Source: Chryseobacterium sp. (lineage in GTDB: Bacteria; Bacteroidota; Bacteroidia; Flavobacteriales; Weeksellaceae). From it: a DNA stretch of 64,000 nt. Position 1 is the first letter of the stretch. Each line of letters begins with the position of its first letter. Made by a program: the position numbers and the translations under genes. Below the pieces are notes generated by a model, which worked only from the letters and a program-made list of their open reading frames with translations, had not been told where the DNA came from and did no database searches. Positions 44,624-53,667 of the stretch are shown here, piece after piece. The stretch spans positions 62,001 to 126,000 of the forward strand of contig JAITUA010000018.1 of assembly GCA_031286615.1 (NCBI GenBank), in the 5' to 3' direction.

Positions 44624-45889
44624 TTATTTTTTTCCCTTTCTATTTCTGAAATACATCTTGATATCATATATCCACTGAATAGGTTTACTCTTTTTATAAA
44701 TTCTCAGATCCTTTTTCAAAAATATACTGTCTGCATATAATTTCATTAATGCTGATCTGCTCTGTTGAATTTTACCCTCAGAAATAAGTTCTTCGGATCT
44801 TTTTCTAATCAATTTCCCTACTCTTTCGAGTGAAAAATCATTGGTAATTGTTTTGCGCGCATTATCTGATGCTGCTGTCACATCATCCCCACCCTGATAT
44901 ATTTTTTTAAGATATTTCGAAGCTTCTTCTAGCGAAGGTTCAGACCAGATGGTATTGGAATCATAATTAAGATCATCTGAACCGTAAGATACTTTTTCAG
45001 CATTCACTAAAAAACTGTTTTCCGCGTTCATAAACTGCAGATTCCCGGAATATCCTGTAGCAATAACAGGTTTTCCAAAATACATAGCCTCTGCCATAGT
45101 CAGCCCGAAACCTTCAGATCTATGAAGAGAAATATAGCTGTCACAAGTGCTGATCACATAGTTCAGAGCATTTTTATCAAAAATCTTTTCTACCAATTTG
45201 ATCTTCACAGAGTCTCCGATGGCATCTTTTATTTGTTCTTTTTCCAGAGAAAACTTATCAGATTTAGAGGTTTTAATGGTTAAAAAAGCATTATTCTCTT
45301 TTCCGTCAAAAGTCTCTCTGAATACCTTAATCAGATTGAGTACATTTTTCCTTTGGATAGAACTATTATAATCGAATATGAATAAAAAATTAAAGAAGTC
45401 GGGATTATAAAAATTCAACGCATCAGCATCTTCCGTCGGTTTCAGATTAATATCAATAGGATGCGGAATCACTTTTACCGGAGAAGCGATATACTTTTCA
45501 ATACATTTTTTACAATATTCCGAAGGAGTCCATACCTCATCGAAAAGATTAATATTCAAAAGATAATCTTCCGGAATAGTTTCTGATTCCCAGGCCATAT
45601 ACAGAATATTGTATTTTCTTTCAAAAAAAGAATAATCAAAATATTCAAAGAAGTTTGACATTTCCGAAACAGATGCTGAAACCTGAATCAAATTGATAGG
45701 ATGATCTGCTTTATCCGAAAATTTGGTAAAAGTCTGATCATTAGTATCATGATTGGTTCTCACATCATAATTCATCAAATTAAGGGGAATACCTGCACTC
45801 TGCATTGCTTTACAATTAAGCCTTGTTGCTTCTGCAATGCCAAATTCACCATTAATAAATCCAAAAACGTTAATTCCTAAATCTGCCAT
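44624..45889 (-). CDS. GT4-type glycosyltransferase (paralogue of the convergent gene)
   Basis: 421 residues from the ATG at 45889; an upstream TTG at 45910 is less likely. Contains HRSEGFGLTMAEAMYFGKPVIATGYSGNLQFMN, the GT4 donor motif, and the same N-terminal GIAEATRLN segment as its convergent paralogue. The basic C-terminus (IYDIKMYFRNRKGKK) is also shared. Last gene of a three-gene minus operon. Confidence 0.87.
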   Translation of the reverse strand: MADLGINVFGFINGEFGIAEATRLNCKAMQSAGIPLNLMNYDVRTNHDTNDQTFTKFSDKADHPINLIQVSASVSEMSNFFEYFDYSFFERKYNILYMAWESETIPEDYLLNINLFDEVWTPSEYCKKCIEKYIASPVKVIPHPIDINLKPTEDADALNFYNPDFFNFLFIFDYNSSIQRKNVLNLIKVFRETFDGKENNAFLTIKTSKSDKFSLEKEQIKDAIGDSVKIKLVEKIFDKNALNYVISTCDSYISLHRSEGFGLTMAEAMYFGKPVIATGYSGNLQFMNAENSFLVNAEKVSYGSDDLNYDSNTIWSEPSLEEASKYLKKIYQGGDDVTAASDNARKTITNDFSLERVGKLIRKRSEELISEGKIQQSRSALMKLYADSIFLKKDLRIYKKSKPIQWIYDIKMYFRNRKGKK

Positions 45890-45915
45890 TTTAGTTGTGT
45901 AATAATTCAACCTGA

Positions 45916-46569
45916 TTAATCTTCCAAAGTTTCATAAAAATTATTCTGTTTTTGCTGTTTTTCAAAATTCTTTTTATGAATTAATGATAGCTCATATTTT
46001 TTTGGAATTTCTGTAAAATTTTTATTTCCGTAGAGTACTTCATGTACTTTGTTTTTCCAGAAGATTTTTTTATTGTTTTTAATAATTCTTGCCTGGTAAT
46101 CCGGAAAATTAATATAACCTTCATTATTCATCTTCCAGCCCATCTGCTGTACATATTCTTCTGTAATTCCTTCTACAATATTGATTCTTGGAACAAAAAA
46201 TATTTCGACACTTTTTTCTTTTTTAAGATAAGGTTTCAATGTTTTGATGAAATGTTCAGTAGGATATTCATCTGCGTCAATCTGAAACAGATATTGACAT
46301 GTTGCCTTTTCTATTAACCTGTTTTTAAAAGTAGCAAAGTCTCCTTCCAGTTTTGCTTCAAGCTTTATAATATTATCATATTTACCCAGCAATTCTGTCA
46401 CCTCTTTATTTTTATTGGTAATATCCTGAAGAACAATTACCTCATCATTCTTGTCAATCAAAGGAAGAAGGACGTCCAATAAATTCTTCAGTTCGTTTGC
46501 TTCATCATTGACAGTAATACCATAAGAAACTGTTATAAATTTGCTGGAAATTCGTGAAAGTAGGCTCAT
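45916..46569 (-). CDS. Family 2 glycosyltransferase
   Basis: 217 residues. GT-A fold with TVSYGITVNDEANEL at the start, the metal-binding DAD at 98-100 (FQIDADEYP) and WKNKVHEVLYG near the C-terminus. It is shorter than most GT2 enzymes, and no membrane segment is seen. It lies between two other glycosyltransferase genes (3 bases from the upstream one), so a role in the same glycan is likely. Confidence 0.83.
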   Translation of the reverse strand: MSLLSRISSKFITVSYGITVNDEANELKNLLDVLLPLIDKNDEVIVLQDITNKNKEVTELLGKYDNIIKLEAKLEGDFATFKNRLIEKATCQYLFQIDADEYPTEHFIKTLKPYLKKEKSVEIFFVPRINIVEGITEEYVQQMGWKMNNEGYINFPDYQARIIKNNKKIFWKNKVHEVLYGNKNFTEIPKKYELSLIHKKNFEKQQKQNNFYETLED

Positions 46570-46572
46570 AAT

Positions 46573-47370
46573 TTAATTGTAGATTATAGGATAATTGCCG
46601 GAAAAATGAGTGAAATAATTTTCAGCAATGATTTGTTGTACGTAATTTTTATACTTCTTTGTGGGATAAAAACAGTATCCTGATTTTTTGTAATAATATT
46701 TCCTGAAAAACTGCGGAAGTTTTTTCTCACCATGTTCTACCTCTTTTCCTTTTTCCGTTCCTTTTATTTTGTATAAAATCTGAACATTAAAAGCAGGTGG
46801 TAAAGCTTCAAACCAATTATTGATCTGGGAAAAATAAGCGAATGGTGTTTCTTCAAAACTATTCAGCTCACCCTGATTATGCGCTGAAAAATAATATTCT
46901 TTAAAGATATCAGCTACTTTTTCCGGTCTGAAAATAAATACACCACCATTGATACTTCCCTGCAATAAAGGATTTGCTTCAAAATGACGGTCAGTAAAAT
47001 ATATCTCGCTGGTCTCTTCCAGTATTCTCGGAATATGCCCCCAGGTTTTGTTGAATTCTTCAGTACCTCTAGGGTCAAGAATAGCCCCGAAATATTTATC
47101 TTCCGGAAGATAATCAAAAACGGAAGGTGCTTTATCTGAAATAATGATATCAAGGTCTAAAAAAAGAACCATATCATACTCCCTTGCTTCTGAAGGAATC
47201 AAAAGCTTCTGAGAAAGAAGCGGACGATGGAAACTATCATCCATAGGTTTATCAATGATCTTTAAATCTGCACCACACTTTTTAGCATAGCTTTCAAACC
47301 TAGTTCTGTTTTTATTATACATTTTCCAGTACTTCTCTCCTACGATAAAAAGGCAGATTGCTTTTTTCAT
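46573..47370 (-). CDS. Glycosyltransferase with DXD motif (GT8-like)
   Basis: 265 residues. The segment YDMVLFLDLDIIISDKAPS carries a DLD (72-74) metal-binding motif after a hydrophobic strand, as in GT8-type enzymes. GSINGGVFIFRPEKV fits the acceptor-side region of that group. First gene of the minus-strand operon with its own promoter. Confidence 0.8.
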   Translation of the reverse strand: MKKAICLFIVGEKYWKMYNKNRTRFESYAKKCGADLKIIDKPMDDSFHRPLLSQKLLIPSEAREYDMVLFLDLDIIISDKAPSVFDYLPEDKYFGAILDPRGTEEFNKTWGHIPRILEETSEIYFTDRHFEANPLLQGSINGGVFIFRPEKVADIFKEYYFSAHNQGELNSFEETPFAYFSQINNWFEALPPAFNVQILYKIKGTEKGKEVEHGEKKLPQFFRKYYYKKSGYCFYPTKKYKNYVQQIIAENYFTHFSGNYPIIYN

Positions 47371-47392
47371 TGATCATCTAAATTTTAAGGTA

Positions 47393-47400
47393 CAAAAATA
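47393..47400 (-). promoter_or_regulatory. Promoter -7 element for the minus-strand glycosyltransferase operon
   Basis: TATTTTTG on the minus strand, 22 bases before the start codon. Confidence 0.5.
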
Positions 47401-47494
47401 CATTTTTAATGATAAGACTGCCGGAAATATTCTTTCAGTGTTCCCTATCAACGAAAATAATTTACGAATATTTGTTTTATTCATCATCCTATTA

Positions 47495-47522
47495 AAAAAC
47501 CGTCTCAGCTTTGAGACGGTTT
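47495..47522 (-). terminator. Terminator after MACPF gene 1
   Basis: 11-bp perfect stem (AAACCGTCTCA 47497-47507 with 47512-47522), followed by T run on the minus strand. Confidence 0.85.
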
Positions 47523-47551
47523 CTTTGGTTGTAAAATTTTAATATTTCTAA

Positions 47552-48940
47552 TTAATAGGCATAGAATTCAATTCCTTCAGAAACATAACCTGCCGGTCTT
47601 GCACTGGATCTTGAATAGTAATGATCTTTACCATTCCAATATCTGTAAATAGGAACTGTATTAGGCTGTTGAGTAGCAAAAGCATTGAACTCAATTCCTT
47701 CGTCTACATATCCCTGATAATATCCTGGAGTTTTTGTATAATAGTGATCTTTACCATTCCAATATCTGTAGATAGGAACTGTATTTGGAGCTTTGTATAA
47801 AAATGCATTGAACTCTGTTCCTTCATAAGAATATCCGCTATAGCTTCCCGGAGTTTTTGTATAATAATGATCTACTCCGTTATAATATCTGTAAACCGGA
47901 ATAGTATTGTACTCCATATAAACTTTATTATCTATCAGATATTGATCTACATAAGCTTTAAGCTGAGCTTTTTTAGCCGCATCTTTCACTAAGTCATAGA
48001 TAATAACCAATCCGTTATTTCCAAAATCTACCAAAACTGAATTTGTTGCATTAGAACTGTTCTGCCAGTTGGAAATATTGATTTTAGGATTTGTCTGATC
48101 TAGATTAAGATCTCCCATAAGTCCTTTTGATGGATCCCCTCCTCTTGTTTTATACGCTAATTTTTTAGAGTAGTTCATGGAAGATTCGGAAGTATTCACA
48201 TCATTGGTTACATCTACATCAAAGATGTCTTTCATTCCTACTTTCACCCCAATTCTCGCCGCACGGTCACGGCTCTGGCTTCTTGTTTCAGCCTGGAATA
48301 AAACATCAAGTTTTGCTCCTGTATAGATATCAAGTGTTACGTGAGTTCCATAGTCCTGTACAATTTGTTGTGGAGTTTTAGTCTGAAGGTCCTGAACAAA
48401 TTCCGGAGTAAGATAGTCACCCAGCATATCTACAGTCGCATTGAATCTTACTCTTTTTTGTTTAATAGTAAGGTTATAGCTTCCGTAGATATATTTTCCT
48501 TCAAACTTATTATTGGTAGTTACTGCAGAATTAAATCCTACCGAAAGTGTTTTCTTGAATAATGGAATACCGGCAGTCACATTTACTTTCGTTGAAACCA
48601 TTTTAGAATATGACTCTGCATTTTCGCCATACTCTTCAGTGTATTCCTGTGAGAATGTGTTTTCGCTGATTAATCTATTTGCCTGCTCTACTTTAAAACG
48701 GTCAATATCGATCACTTTAAAACCAGCCGCCGTTGCATTAGCATATTCACCGGCAACATTATAACCATGTCCTAAGACATCGTAAATTCCGTCTCCTGCA
48801 AATTTGGCAGCTGATAATCGACTATTAGCCTTTGCTGCCGGACTTTCAGGCGTTACCTCACTGTTCAGTTCTTCCGTTGAACATGAACTCATGAAAAGCA
48901 TCAGTAAACTACTGAAGCAAAATAAAATTTGTTTTTTCAT
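47552..48940 (-). CDS. MACPF (perforin-fold) lipoprotein with DUF5648-like repeats, copy 1
   Basis: 462 residues. A lipoprotein signal ends at Cys20 (MSSC). The MACPF domain (about 45-335) has the signature YGTH (197-200) followed by G208, close to the MACPF pattern YGTH-x-x6-GG but with V and A at two positions. Three repeats of about 40 residues at the C-terminus (about 346-462; YRYWNGKDHYYTKTPG in the clearest) resemble DUF5648. MACPF proteins form pores or act as adhesins; in Bacteroides some (BSAPs) kill related bacteria. It lies 284 bases downstream of its paralogue, next to glycosyltransferases. Confidence 0.88.
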   Translation of the reverse strand: MKKQILFCFSSLLMLFMSSCSTEELNSEVTPESPAAKANSRLSAAKFAGDGIYDVLGHGYNVAGEYANATAAGFKVIDIDRFKVEQANRLISENTFSQEYTEEYGENAESYSKMVSTKVNVTAGIPLFKKTLSVGFNSAVTTNNKFEGKYIYGSYNLTIKQKRVRFNATVDMLGDYLTPEFVQDLQTKTPQQIVQDYGTHVTLDIYTGAKLDVLFQAETRSQSRDRAARIGVKVGMKDIFDVDVTNDVNTSESSMNYSKKLAYKTRGGDPSKGLMGDLNLDQTNPKINISNWQNSSNATNSVLVDFGNNGLVIIYDLVKDAAKKAQLKAYVDQYLIDNKVYMEYNTIPVYRYYNGVDHYYTKTPGSYSGYSYEGTEFNAFLYKAPNTVPIYRYWNGKDHYYTKTPGYYQGYVDEGIEFNAFATQQPNTVPIYRYWNGKDHYYSRSSARPAGYVSEGIEFYAY

Positions 48941-48963
48941 AGTAATTAATTAAAAGTTTCCGG

Positions 48964-49029
48964 CAAATATAATATTCAACAATGAGTGAAAAAAAAGTTA
49001 TACAATGATATATATCATTGTAAAGTGAA
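48964..49029 (-). promoter_or_regulatory. Promoter and palindrome of MACPF gene 1
   Basis: Minus strand: -7 element TATATTTG (48964-48971). A perfect 22-bp palindrome (49001-49022, core TGATATATATCA) is centred 44 bases upstream of it. TTCAC boxes stand at 48986-48990 and 49025-49029 on each side of the palindrome. The same layout precedes MACPF gene 2. Confidence 0.65.
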
Positions 49030-49153
49030 TTTAATAAACATTTAAAAACCAGTCAATAAGCAACCCAATTATCACAAACCAAAGAAATAATCATCCATAA
49101 ACAAATATTACTGCCGACTTCACAATACCCACATCCACTGTATTTAATTTTAA

Positions 49154-49187
49154 ATAAAAAGTGAAGCCAGAATACCTGACTTCACTT
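49154..49187 (-). terminator. Terminator after MACPF gene 2
   Basis: 8-bp stem (AAGTGAAG 49159-49166 with 49180-49187), extended by CAG/CTG with one mismatch, then T tract on the minus strand. Confidence 0.75.
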
Positions 49188-49224
49188 CAATATATAATCC
49201 AATTGATTTATATAAATCCAAAAT

Positions 49225-50652
49225 TTAATTGGCAGGAATATAGAAAGCAATTCCTTCTTTCACCCAGTAACTTGTTGGTCCAAGGTTAGGATTTACTGTC
49301 AAATAATGATCTGATTGATTTCTTGCTTTATAATTGTAAACAGGGATTCTGTCTCCTGCCGGATCTTTATACGCATAAAATGCTACCCCCATATAAACGT
49401 CCCAGTAGGAAGAAGGCTGTAATGTGCTTGACTGCGTATAATAATGGTGGGCTCCTGAATTACTCTTAAAGCAGTAAATAGGAACTGTGTTTGGTGCTTT
49501 ATACTGAAACACTTTAAATGTAGGTCCTTCATTTGTCCAGTAAGAAGATGGCTGAAGGTTTGTATTAAACGTAAAATAATGATTACTGTCTGGTTGGTTT
49601 TGGTAGCCATATAACATCGTCGTATTATACTCCAGTGAAATCTGGTTATCAATTAAATACTGATCTACGTAGGCCTTAAGCTGTGCTTTTTTTGCAGCAT
49701 CTTTTACAAGGTTATAGATAGGGACAAGACCATTGTTTCCAAATTCTACCAACACCGAATTGTTAGGGGTAGAACTATTTTGCCAGTTTGCTATATTAAC
49801 TTTTGAAGTAGTCTGATCAAGATTCACTTCTCCTACCAAACCTTTTGAAGGATCTCCTCCCCTTGTTCTGTATGATAGTTTTCTAGAGTAATTCATTGAT
49901 GATTCTGATGTATTGACATCATTCTGTACTTCAACATCAAAAATTTTAAGCATTCCGATTTTTACACCGATTCTTGCAGCACGGTCACGACTTTCGTTAG
50001 TAGTTTCAGACTGGAACATAATATCCATTTTAGCTCCTGTATAAATATCAACCATTACGTGAGTTCCATAGTCCTGTACAATCTGCTGTGGAGTTTTAGT
50101 CTGCAAGTCCTGTACAAATTCCGGAGTTACATAATCTGCCAGCATATCTGTTGTAGCATTGAATCTTAATCTTTTTTGCTTGATTAAAAGGTTATAGCTA
50201 CCATAAATATATTTTGCATCAAATTTATGATTGGTAGTAACTGCTGAATTAAAACCTACTGATAATGTTTTTTTGAATAAAGGAATTCCCGCAGTAGCAT
50301 CTACTTTGGTAGAAACCATTTTAGAATAGGTTTCCGCGTTCTCCCCATACTCTTCAATATACTGTTGGGTATTTGCATTTTCAGAGACCAATCTTGCTGC
50401 CTGCTCAGACTTGAAACGATCGATATCAATCACTTTAAATCCTGCAGAATTAGCATTGGCATATTCCCCCGCTGCATCAAACCCATGCCCTAAGACATCG
50501 TAGATGCCATCTCCTGCAAATTTTGCTGCTGATAAACGACTAGCTTTAGCCTGACTATCAGGACTCATTTCATTATTCAGGTCTTCTGAAGAACATGACC
50601 CCATGAAAAGCATCAGCGCTGTACTGAAGCAAAATACAATTTGTTTTTTCAT
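49225..50652 (-). CDS. MACPF (perforin-fold) lipoprotein with DUF5648-like repeats, copy 2
   Basis: 475 residues. Lipoprotein signal with Cys20 (MGSC). The MACPF domain aligns with copy 1 along its whole length, including YGTH (195-198), GIPLFKKTLSVGFNSAVTT and SRDRAARIGVK. The C-terminal third is clearly more divergent, with three DUF5648-like repeats of another sequence (HYFTFNTNLQPSSYW, HHYYTQSS, DHYLTVNPNLGPTSYW). The pattern is a conserved pore-like domain with varied binding repeats. It is transcribed alone from a promoter shared in design with copy 1. Confidence 0.88.
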   Translation of the reverse strand: MKKQIVFCFSTALMLFMGSCSSEDLNNEMSPDSQAKASRLSAAKFAGDGIYDVLGHGFDAAGEYANANSAGFKVIDIDRFKSEQAARLVSENANTQQYIEEYGENAETYSKMVSTKVDATAGIPLFKKTLSVGFNSAVTTNHKFDAKYIYGSYNLLIKQKRLRFNATTDMLADYVTPEFVQDLQTKTPQQIVQDYGTHVMVDIYTGAKMDIMFQSETTNESRDRAARIGVKIGMLKIFDVEVQNDVNTSESSMNYSRKLSYRTRGGDPSKGLVGEVNLDQTTSKVNIANWQNSSTPNNSVLVEFGNNGLVPIYNLVKDAAKKAQLKAYVDQYLIDNQISLEYNTTMLYGYQNQPDSNHYFTFNTNLQPSSYWTNEGPTFKVFQYKAPNTVPIYCFKSNSGAHHYYTQSSTLQPSSYWDVYMGVAFYAYKDPAGDRIPVYNYKARNQSDHYLTVNPNLGPTSYWVKEGIAFYIPAN

Positions 50653-50674
50653 AGTATTGTTTTAAAATTCTCAA

Positions 50675-50741
50675 CAAATATAAACTTCAACACCATGTGA
50701 AATACAAAAACAACATCTGATATATATCATCTATAAGTGAA
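50675..50741 (-). promoter_or_regulatory. Promoter and palindrome of MACPF gene 2
   Basis: Minus strand: -7 element TATATTTG (50675-50682). The palindrome core TGATATATATCA (50718-50729) is centred 45 bases upstream. TTCAC boxes lie at 50697-50701 and 50737-50741. Matches the MACPF gene 1 control region in order and spacing. Confidence 0.65.
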
Positions 50742-51092
50742 ATTAATAGTTAATTGAAACACCTATTAATAAAATAAAAAACTATCACTAATTAGTGATT
50801 TAACAATCGAGACAAATTACACAAACAAACTTGATCAGATTGCAAACAGAATACCGAAATCTATTTAATAATTTCCCTTTATGAACCCAATTTCCACAAC
50901 AAGAATATTCACTGATTACAATTCTTTGATTAAAAATATTATTTGAAAATATAATATAAGGGAGTTGAAAGCGGTATTTGAAGAAAATTTAAAGAAATAA
51001 ATAAAAAAGTTAGGCTCAAAAAACCAATACAAGGTTATAAATCATCTCTTAAACGCATAATTTTAAGTAAATTTGCAAAAATTAAAATTGAA
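50742..51092. other. Non-coding gap between MACPF gene 2 and gltX
   Basis: Very AT-rich, no gene. Contains a perfect 16-bp palindrome ATCACTAATTAGTGAT (50784-50799), possibly an operator, and the gltX promoter element TAAATTTG (51068-51075). Confidence 0.5.
51068..51075 (+). promoter_or_regulatory. Promoter -7 element for gltX
   Basis: TAAATTTG, 18 bases before the gltX ATG. Confidence 0.5.
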
Positions 51093-52601
51093 ATGGAGAA
51101 AGTAAGAGTACGTTTTGCTCCAAGTCCTACAGGACCATTACATTTGGGAGGCGTAAGAACCGCATTATATGATTATCTTTTTGCTAAAAATCAAGGGGGA
51201 GAATTTGTATTGAGAATAGAAGATACGGATACTGCCAGATATGTAGAAGGTGCTGAAGAATATATTGAAGAAGCTTTGGAATGGTGCGGAATCATCCCGG
51301 ATGAAAGTCCTAAGAAAGGAGGAAAATTTGCTCCTTACAGACAATCTGAAAGAAGAGACATCTATGACCGATATACAGAGCAGATCCTAAAAACAGATTA
51401 TGCTTATATTGCTTTTGATACCGCTGAAGAATTGGATGCTATTCGTGCAGAGTACGAAGCGAAAGGTGATGTTTTCTCATATGACAATAAAACAAGAAAC
51501 CGCTTAAGAAACAGTCTTGCCCTTTCTGAAGAAGAAGTTAAAAAATTACTGGATGAAAAGACCCCGTATGTAGTAAGATTCAAAATGCCTGTTGACAGAG
51601 TATTGAATCTGGAAGATATCATCCGTGGAAAATTCTCTGTAAATACCAATACTTTAGATGATAAAGTTTTGGTAAAAAATGACGGAATGCCAACGTATCA
51701 TTTCGCCAATATTATTGATGACCACGAAATGGAAATCTCTCACGTTATCCGTGGAGAAGAATGGCTGCCATCTTTAGGACTTCACACTCTATTATATGAA
51801 GCAATGCAGTGGGAAGCACCGCAGTTTGCGCACCTTTCCTTAATTTTAAAACCTGAAGGAAAAGGAAAACTAAGTAAAAGAGACGGAGATAAATTCGGGT
51901 TTCCGGTATTCCCGCTTGATTTCAAAGATCCGGCAACAGGTATAGTTTCCAAAGGATACAGAGAAAACGGTTATCTTCCTGATGCTTTCATCAACATGGT
52001 TGCATTATTAGGCTGGTCTCCGGCAGACGATAAAGAAATCCTTCCTTTAGAAGAAATGATCAAGGAATTTGATCTTCATAAAGTACACAAAGCCGGGGCG
52101 AGATTCAGTAAAGAAAAATCAGAGTGGTTCAACCATCAGTATATTCAGATGAAGTCTGACGAAGAGCTTCTTCAGATATTGAAAAATACAGATATTAATT
52201 TTGCAGGTGCTTCTGATGAAAAACTGTTGAAAGTAATTCACCTGATGAAAGAAAGAGCAACTTTCCCGAAAGATATTTATGAAAACGGAAAATTCTTCTT
52301 TGAAGCTCCTACTTCTTATGATGAAAAAGCTTCGAAAAAAGCATGGAATGATGAGACTTCTTCAATTTTAGCAGAATTGGCCACTGCTTTTGGTTCTACA
52401 GACTTTACTGCAGAGACATTGAAGCAGACCATGCATGATTTTGCGGAAAGCAAAGGGCTGGGTATGGGTAAAGTAATGATGCCGTTACGTTTGTCTTTGG
52501 TAGGAGAATTGAAAGGACCGGACGTTCCGGACATCCTGGAAACCCTTGGTAAAGAGGAAAGTACGTCCAGAATAAACAATGCTATAAATAATTTTAAATA
52601 G
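51093..52601 (+). CDS. gltX: Glutamyl-tRNA synthetase
   Basis: 502 residues. Class I synthetase with HLGG (17-20, HIGH equivalent) in [11 protein letters not shown] and KLSKR at 259-263. The middle [18 protein letters not shown]-like stretch ([10 protein letters not shown]) is typical. It charges tRNA-Glu (and possibly tRNA-Gln if GatCAB is present). accA starts 49 bases downstream with a separate promoter element. Confidence 0.96.
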   Translation: MEKVRVRFAPSPTGPLHLGGVRTALYDYLFAKNQGGEFVLRIEDTDTARYVEGAEEYIEEALEWCGIIPDESPKKGGKFAPYRQSERRDIYDRYTEQILKTDYAYIAFDTAEELDAIRAEYEAKGDVFSYDNKTRNRLRNSLALSEEEVKKLLDEKTPYVVRFKMPVDRVLNLEDIIRGKFSVNTNTLDDKVLVKNDGMPTYHFANIIDDHEMEISHVIRGEEWLPSLGLHTLLYEAMQWEAPQFAHLSLILKPEGKGKLSKRDGDKFGFPVFPLDFKDPATGIVSKGYRENGYLPDAFINMVALLGWSPADDKEILPLEEMIKEFDLHKVHKAGARFSKEKSEWFNHQYIQMKSDEELLQILKNTDINFAGASDEKLLKVIHLMKERATFPKDIYENGKFFFEAPTSYDEKASKKAWNDETSSILAELATAFGSTDFTAETLKQTMHDFAESKGLGMGKVMMPLRLSLVGELKGPDVPDILETLGKEESTSRINNAINNFK

Positions 52602-52619
52602 AATAACCATAATTTTTCA

Positions 52620-52627
52620 TACATTTG
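52620..52627 (+). promoter_or_regulatory. Possible promoter -7 element for accA
   Basis: TACATTTG, 24 bases before the accA ATG. Confidence 0.4.
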
Positions 52628-52650
52628 AAAGATTTAATTTACTTCAAGAA

Positions 52651-53607
52651 ATGGAATATTTAAGTTTCGAACTTCCTATCAAAGAATTGATGGATCAATA
52701 CCAGACGTGTTCTTTAGTAGGAGAAGAAAGTGGTGTTGATGTAAAATTAGCATGCAGCCAGATTGAGGATAAGATTTTAGAAAAGAAAAAAGAAATCTAT
52801 GGAAATCTTACACCTTGGCAAAGAGTACAACTGTCTCGTCACCCGGATCGTCCTTATACATTGGATTATATCAATGGGATGGCAGACAAAGGCAGTTTCT
52901 TAGAACTTCATGGAGACAGAAATTTCGCTGATGATCCGGCAATGATTGGAGGATTGATTACCCTTGATGGTCAAAAAGTAATGATCATAGGTACTCAAAA
53001 AGGAAGAACAACTAAAGAAAGACAATACAGAAGATTTGGAATGCCAAATCCTGAGGGATACAGAAAAGCTTTAAGACTAATGAAGCTTGCTGAAAAATTC
53101 AATATTCCTGTGGTAACTTTAGTAGATACACCGGGAGCTTATCCAGGATTGGAAGCTGAAGAAAGAGGACAGGGAGAAGCTATTGCAAGAAATATTTTTG
53201 AAATGGTTCAGCTGAAAACTCCTATCTTTACTTACATCATCGGAGAAGGTGCTAGTGGAGGAGCATTGGGAATAGGTGTTGGAAATAAAGTATATATGTT
53301 GGAAAACACATGGTATACTGTAATTGCACCGGAAAGCTGTTCTTCTATCTTATGGAGAAACTGGGATCACAAGGAAGATGCAGCCAATGCATTGAACCTT
53401 ACTCCAGCAGATGCTTTAAGAGAAAAGTTCATCGACGGAATCATCGAGGAACCACTTGGTGGAGCCCACTACGATCAGGAGACAACCTATTTAAACCTGA
53501 AAAATTCAATTTTACAGAACATCAAAGCTTTTTCCAAATTTACAGGACAGGAGCTTGAAACCCAGAGACAGGATAAATTCATTGCGATGGGTCAGTTTAA
53601 AGGATAA
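52651..53607 (+). CDS. accA: Acetyl-CoA carboxylase carboxyltransferase subunit alpha
   Basis: 318 residues, usual length. [50 protein letters not shown] and the oxyanion-region [15 protein letters not shown] are all family features. With AccD it moves the carboxyl group from biotin to acetyl-CoA. accB and accC are 16 kb away and accD is not in the window. Confidence 0.96.
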   Translation: MEYLSFELPIKELMDQYQTCSLVGEESGVDVKLACSQIEDKILEKKKEIYGNLTPWQRVQLSRHPDRPYTLDYINGMADKGSFLELHGDRNFADDPAMIGGLITLDGQKVMIIGTQKGRTTKERQYRRFGMPNPEGYRKALRLMKLAEKFNIPVVTLVDTPGAYPGLEAEERGQGEAIARNIFEMVQLKTPIFTYIIGEGASGGALGIGVGNKVYMLENTWYTVIAPESCSSILWRNWDHKEDAANALNLTPADALREKFIDGIIEEPLGGAHYDQETTYLNLKNSILQNIKAFSKFTGQELETQRQDKFIAMGQFKG

Positions 53608-53612
53608 AAAAT

Positions 53613-53646
53613 AAAAAGGTTAAGAATTTCTTCTTAACCTTTTTTC
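53613..53646. terminator. Bidirectional terminator between accA and the DUF6759-like gene
   Basis: 11-bp perfect stem (AAGGTTAAGAA 53616-53626 with 53631-53641), flanked by A run and T run. Confidence 0.88.
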
Positions 53647-53667
53647 TTTAGCTTTCTTCTATCTATT

